Origin: Halieaceae bacterium | GTDB taxonomy: Bacteria; Pseudomonadota; Gammaproteobacteria; Pseudomonadales; Halieaceae | Length of the DNA: 6,315 bases | Assembly (NCBI GenBank): GCA_011523115.1 | Contig: WTHO01000055.1 | Location: 1-6,315, forward strand | Direction: 5' to 3' | In this document: positions 1 through 6,315 of the stretch, piece by piece | Numbering within the stretch: the first letter of the stretch is position 1 | How the letters are laid out: each line of letters starts with the position of its first letter | The notes under the pieces: generated by a model | The model's input: the letters and a program-made list of their open reading frames with translations, nothing else | Database searches by the model: none | What the model was told of the DNA's origin: nothing | Position numbers and translations under genes: made by a program

Positions 1-95
1 AATGACAGATCTGCCGACGCGGCATCAGCAAAGGGGAGCCAGCGGTGGCCGAAGCCCGCGAGGCGAGTCCCTGCATTGCTGACTGAGCGGCTCAT
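1..95 (-). CDS. lhaA: LhaA/PucC-family light-harvesting complex assembly protein, N-terminal fragment
   Basis: Only the first 31 codons lie inside the window; the gene runs off its low-coordinate edge. The ATG at 95-93 overlaps the bchM stop in an ATGA junction. The translation begins MSRSVSNAGTRLAGFGHRWL and continues PFADAASADLS. The RWLPFADAAS-x-DL stretch is what I expect just before the first membrane helix of the BCH2/PucC/LhaA family, which are MFS-like inner-membrane proteins needed for assembly of light-harvesting complexes (LH1 in the case of LhaA). No membrane segment is visible because the fragment is too short. A possible GGAG ribosome-binding core lies at 110-107, 11 nt from the ATG, which is long, so translation is probably coupled to bchM. 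Position directly after bchM matches lhaA in Rhodobacter-type clusters. The family call is fairly secure from sequence plus synteny; lhaA rather than another pucC paralogue is inferred from position. Confidence 0.8.
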   Translation of the reverse strand, partial: MSRSVSNAGTRLAGFGHRWLPFADAASADLS

Positions 96-792
96 CGTCG
101 CGTCAACTCCATAGCGTGAGATTTATAAAAGCCGACATCGACACGATGTGATCGACCGACCAACCACTCCTGAGTCAGCCCTGCCTCCTTGAGGTGTCGC
201 GCGAGACGTTCCGGCGAGACCGGTTCAATCGACGGCGCTCGGTCTGCTCGGGGAAACAATCTGCCAGTCGCGTGCATCAGCGCCAAAAGCGGCGTCTTGG
301 GCGCAAAGGTAAAGACCATCTTGCGATGTATTTGCTGCGCCATGGCTTCCAGCGTCTGCACGCCGTCGGCGACGTCATAGTGAATCAACGAATCCATGGC
401 GACCGCGTAATCGAATGACCCCAAGTCCATGTCGCGCATATCGCCAACAAGGAAGGTCACGTCCAAAGTTTGATTCAGATCACGCAGCCGCTCTCTCGCT
501 AAATTGACCAGCGTGGGCGACAGATCGACGGCCACCACTTCGGCGCCTCGCTGCGCTGCCTCGATGGCCAGCGTGCCGGTACCACAGCCAGCATCAATCA
601 AGGTACTGCCGGTGAGATCGGCAGGTAACCAGCTCAACAGCGTGTCGCGCATCGCGTCGCGGCCACGGCGCACCGTGCGCCTGATGCGGCTCACCGGCGC
701 GTCGGATGTGAGCGCTGCCCAGGCATCGGCAGCGGTGCGATCGAAATAGGTTTCGATCTCATCGCGGCGCGCTTGATAACCGACTGATGCCA

Positions 793-793
<1 letters not shown>
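92..793 (-). CDS. bchM: Magnesium-protoporphyrin IX O-methyltransferase BchM
   Basis: The product transfers a methyl group from S-adenosylmethionine to the C13 propionate of Mg-protoporphyrin IX, the step after Mg-chelatase in bacteriochlorophyll synthesis. The 233-residue protein has the length usual for the family. The class I SAM-binding core is clear: LIDAGCGTG (residues 65-73), an acidic residue closing strand 2 (D90, in VVAVDLSP), and a GDMRDMD segment (118-124) followed by FDYAVAMDSLIHY (127-139). An N-terminal helical arm (VGYQARRDEIETYFDRTAA) precedes the core, as in BchM/ChlM, where it contributes to the porphyrin site. I chose the ATG at 793-791; it forms a TGATG junction with the bchL stop and has AGGA at 805-802, 8 nt upstream. 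A TTG one codon earlier is possible but less likely. The frame is intact. The enzyme is expected to work close to BchH, which delivers its substrate. Confidence 0.95.
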
Positions 794-5421
<4,628 letters not shown>

Positions 5422-5450
<29 letters not shown>

Positions 5451-5781
5451 AAAGCGTCTCGACATCAATCACAGAAAGCCCCTGCTCTAGCGCGAAGTGC
5501 TCTGTGTTTCGCCGTGCCTTGCCGCGAACGAAGAACGGAATTTTCCGCAACTCCTTCTCGGCTGATACCGCCCAAGCCACCGCACCGGCGTCCACCGGGA
5601 CCAGCGGCGTCACATTTTCAGGCTGATGCGCGCCGCCACCCTCGCCACCAAGGTGAGAAGGCACAGCGGTGTCATTGAACTCAAAGTCATCGCGGAACAT
5701 GGTGAGCAGGTGCTCTTCAAGACCCATGATGAGCGGATGGACCCAGGTGTCGAAAATAACGTTGCTGCCCTCGTAACCCAT
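5422..5781 (-). CDS. bchB: C-terminal part of protochlorophyllide reductase subunit B (BchB), separated by an in-frame TGA
   Basis: This open segment is in the same frame as the bchB part upstream and continues its homology without loss: an [17 protein letters not shown] start, then [18 protein letters not shown] (18-35), a Gly/His-rich linker, and a terminal domain of about 55 residues with [19 protein letters not shown] (76-94) and [10 protein letters not shown]. The last part matches the small C-terminal domain typical of BchB/ChlB (the PCP_red type). Alone it is 119 residues, too short for any complete DPOR subunit. Its ATG lies two codons after the TGA, so reinitiation by a terminating ribosome is conceivable, but I see no good Shine-Dalgarno sequence ahead of it. 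I read it as the 3' end of one bchB gene and not as a separate gene. Its end overlaps the start of bchH by 29 nt. No further stop or frameshift is seen in these 121 codons, so the lesion is either recent or a sequence error. Confidence 0.85.
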
Positions 5782-5787
5782 TTGCAG

Positions 5788-5790
5788 TCA
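5788..5790 (-). other. bchB: In-frame TGA interrupting bchB
   Basis: The minus strand reads CGT TAC TGA CTG CAA ATG GGT, that is R-Y-stop-L-Q-M-G. From knowledge of the family the expected sequence is R-Y-S-P-Q-M-G, so the stop replaces Ser and the next codon gives Leu for Pro. TCA to TGA needs one C-to-G change, and CCG to CTG a further C-to-T. The frame is the same on both sides, so this is a substitution-type lesion and not a frameshift. The stop is followed by C, a context known to terminate weakly in bacteria. Confidence 0.9.
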
Positions 5791-6315
5791 GTAACGAGCG
5801 GGATAATCCTGAACATGAGCGGGGGTGGAGATGACGGCGCACGGAATACCGAGTCGCTTAGCAATGTGGCGCTCCATCTGGGTCCCCAGAACCAGCTCTG
5901 GCTGCAGATCCGTTACCGCGCGCTCGACCGCCAGATAGTCGTCTGTAATGAGCGCCTCGAGGCCGTATTCGGCCGCAAGAGCGCGCAGATCGCGGGCCCG
6001 CTCGCGGCTGTAGGTGCCCAGCCCCACCACCTCGAATCCCATTTCATCCCGCGCGATTCGCGCCGCCGCCAGCGCGTGGGTGCCATCGGCGAAAATAAAG
6101 ACCCTTTTGCCCGTGAGGTAAGTCGAATCGACTGATCGGCTGTACCAGGGCAAACGACTGTCGCCGACGCTGTCTGGATCGATATTGAGACCCAGTGTCT
6201 CTGCCACCTCGGCGATGAAGTCACGGGTCGCGCCCCAGCCAAGAGGGACGGTGGATATGGTGGGCTGCTTGAACTGCCGGCGCAGCCAGTCGCAGGTCAG
6301 GTCGCTGACTTCGGG
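5788..6315 (-). CDS. bchB: Central part of protochlorophyllide reductase subunit B (BchB), cut by the window edge and ending at a premature TGA
   Basis: BchB pairs with BchN in the NifDK-like catalytic component of DPOR, which receives electrons from BchL and reduces protochlorophyllide without light. The frame is open to the window edge, giving 175 codons; about 220 N-terminal residues, including the region holding the BchB ligand of the shared Fe-S cluster, would lie outside. Visible sequence includes [33 protein letters not shown], a strand-and-helix unit [37 protein letters not shown], and [36 protein letters not shown], all typical of the nitrogenase component 1-type fold. Translation stops at TGA 5790-5788, where BchB proteins normally continue S-P-Q-MG(F/Y)EG. 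A GTG at 6207 in this frame is internal and not the true start. Read through the stop, the two parts make one normal bchB. Whether the gene is broken or the base call is wrong cannot be decided here. Confidence 0.88.
   Translation of the reverse strand, partial: PEVSDLTCDWLRRQFKQPTISTVPLGWGATRDFIAEVAETLGLNIDPDSVGDSRLPWYSRSVDSTYLTGKRVFIFADGTHALAAARIARDEMGFEVVGLGTYSRERARDLRALAAEYGLEALITDDYLAVERAVTDLQPELVLGTQMERHIAKRLGIPCAVISTPAHVQDYPARY

Noticed and set aside
5755..5790. Selenocysteine coding at the bchB TGA
   Set aside because: The position is normally Ser and not a redox Cys, and the only hairpin I can draw just after the TGA is a 4-bp CTGC/GCAG stem with a 15-nt loop, too weak for a bacterial SECIS element.
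5782..5802. A frameshift as the cause of the bchB interruption
   Set aside because: The two halves are in exactly the same frame, with the expected number of codons between ARY and MG, so no insertion or deletion is needed.

Overview
The window is a minus-strand segment of a bacteriochlorophyll biosynthesis operon from a purple, proteobacterial-type phototroph. In transcription order (high to low coordinates) it holds bchB (5' end outside the window), bchH, bchL, bchM and the first 31 codons of an lhaA/pucC-type gene. This is the bchF-N-B-H-L-M-lhaA order of photosynthesis gene clusters in purple bacteria. GC content looks to be in the high fifties. The host could be an aerobic anoxygenic phototroph or a purple phototroph; a gammaproteobacterial origin is possible, but I cannot fix the taxon from this sequence.

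Layout: the whole window is coding on one strand, with no intergenic gap. Each gene overlaps the next: bchB/bchH by 29 nt, bchH/bchL by 4 nt (ATGA), bchL/bchM by 1 nt (TGATG), and bchM/lhaA by 4 nt (ATGA). I see no promoter, terminator, RNA gene, repeat or mobile element. Open frames on the plus strand are antisense shadows.

How the genes work together: BchH is the porphyrin-binding subunit of Mg-chelatase and makes Mg-protoporphyrin IX with BchI and BchD, which are encoded elsewhere. BchM methylates that product. BchL and BchB, with BchN encoded elsewhere, form the dark-operative protochlorophyllide reductase (DPOR). LhaA/PucC-type proteins help assemble light-harvesting complexes.

The most unusual point is in bchB. 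The reading frame is conserved on both sides of a single in-frame TGA at 5790-5788, where relatives normally have Ser of an ARY-S-P-Q-MG motif. An ATG follows two codons after the stop, in the same frame. This is either a sequencing or assembly error, a nonsense mutation that removes the C-terminal ~120 residues of a DPOR subunit, or a readthrough/split-gene arrangement. The other genes look intact. A second point is that BchH has no cysteines where the oxygen-sensitive Fe-S motif was proposed in Rhodobacter capsulatus BchH.
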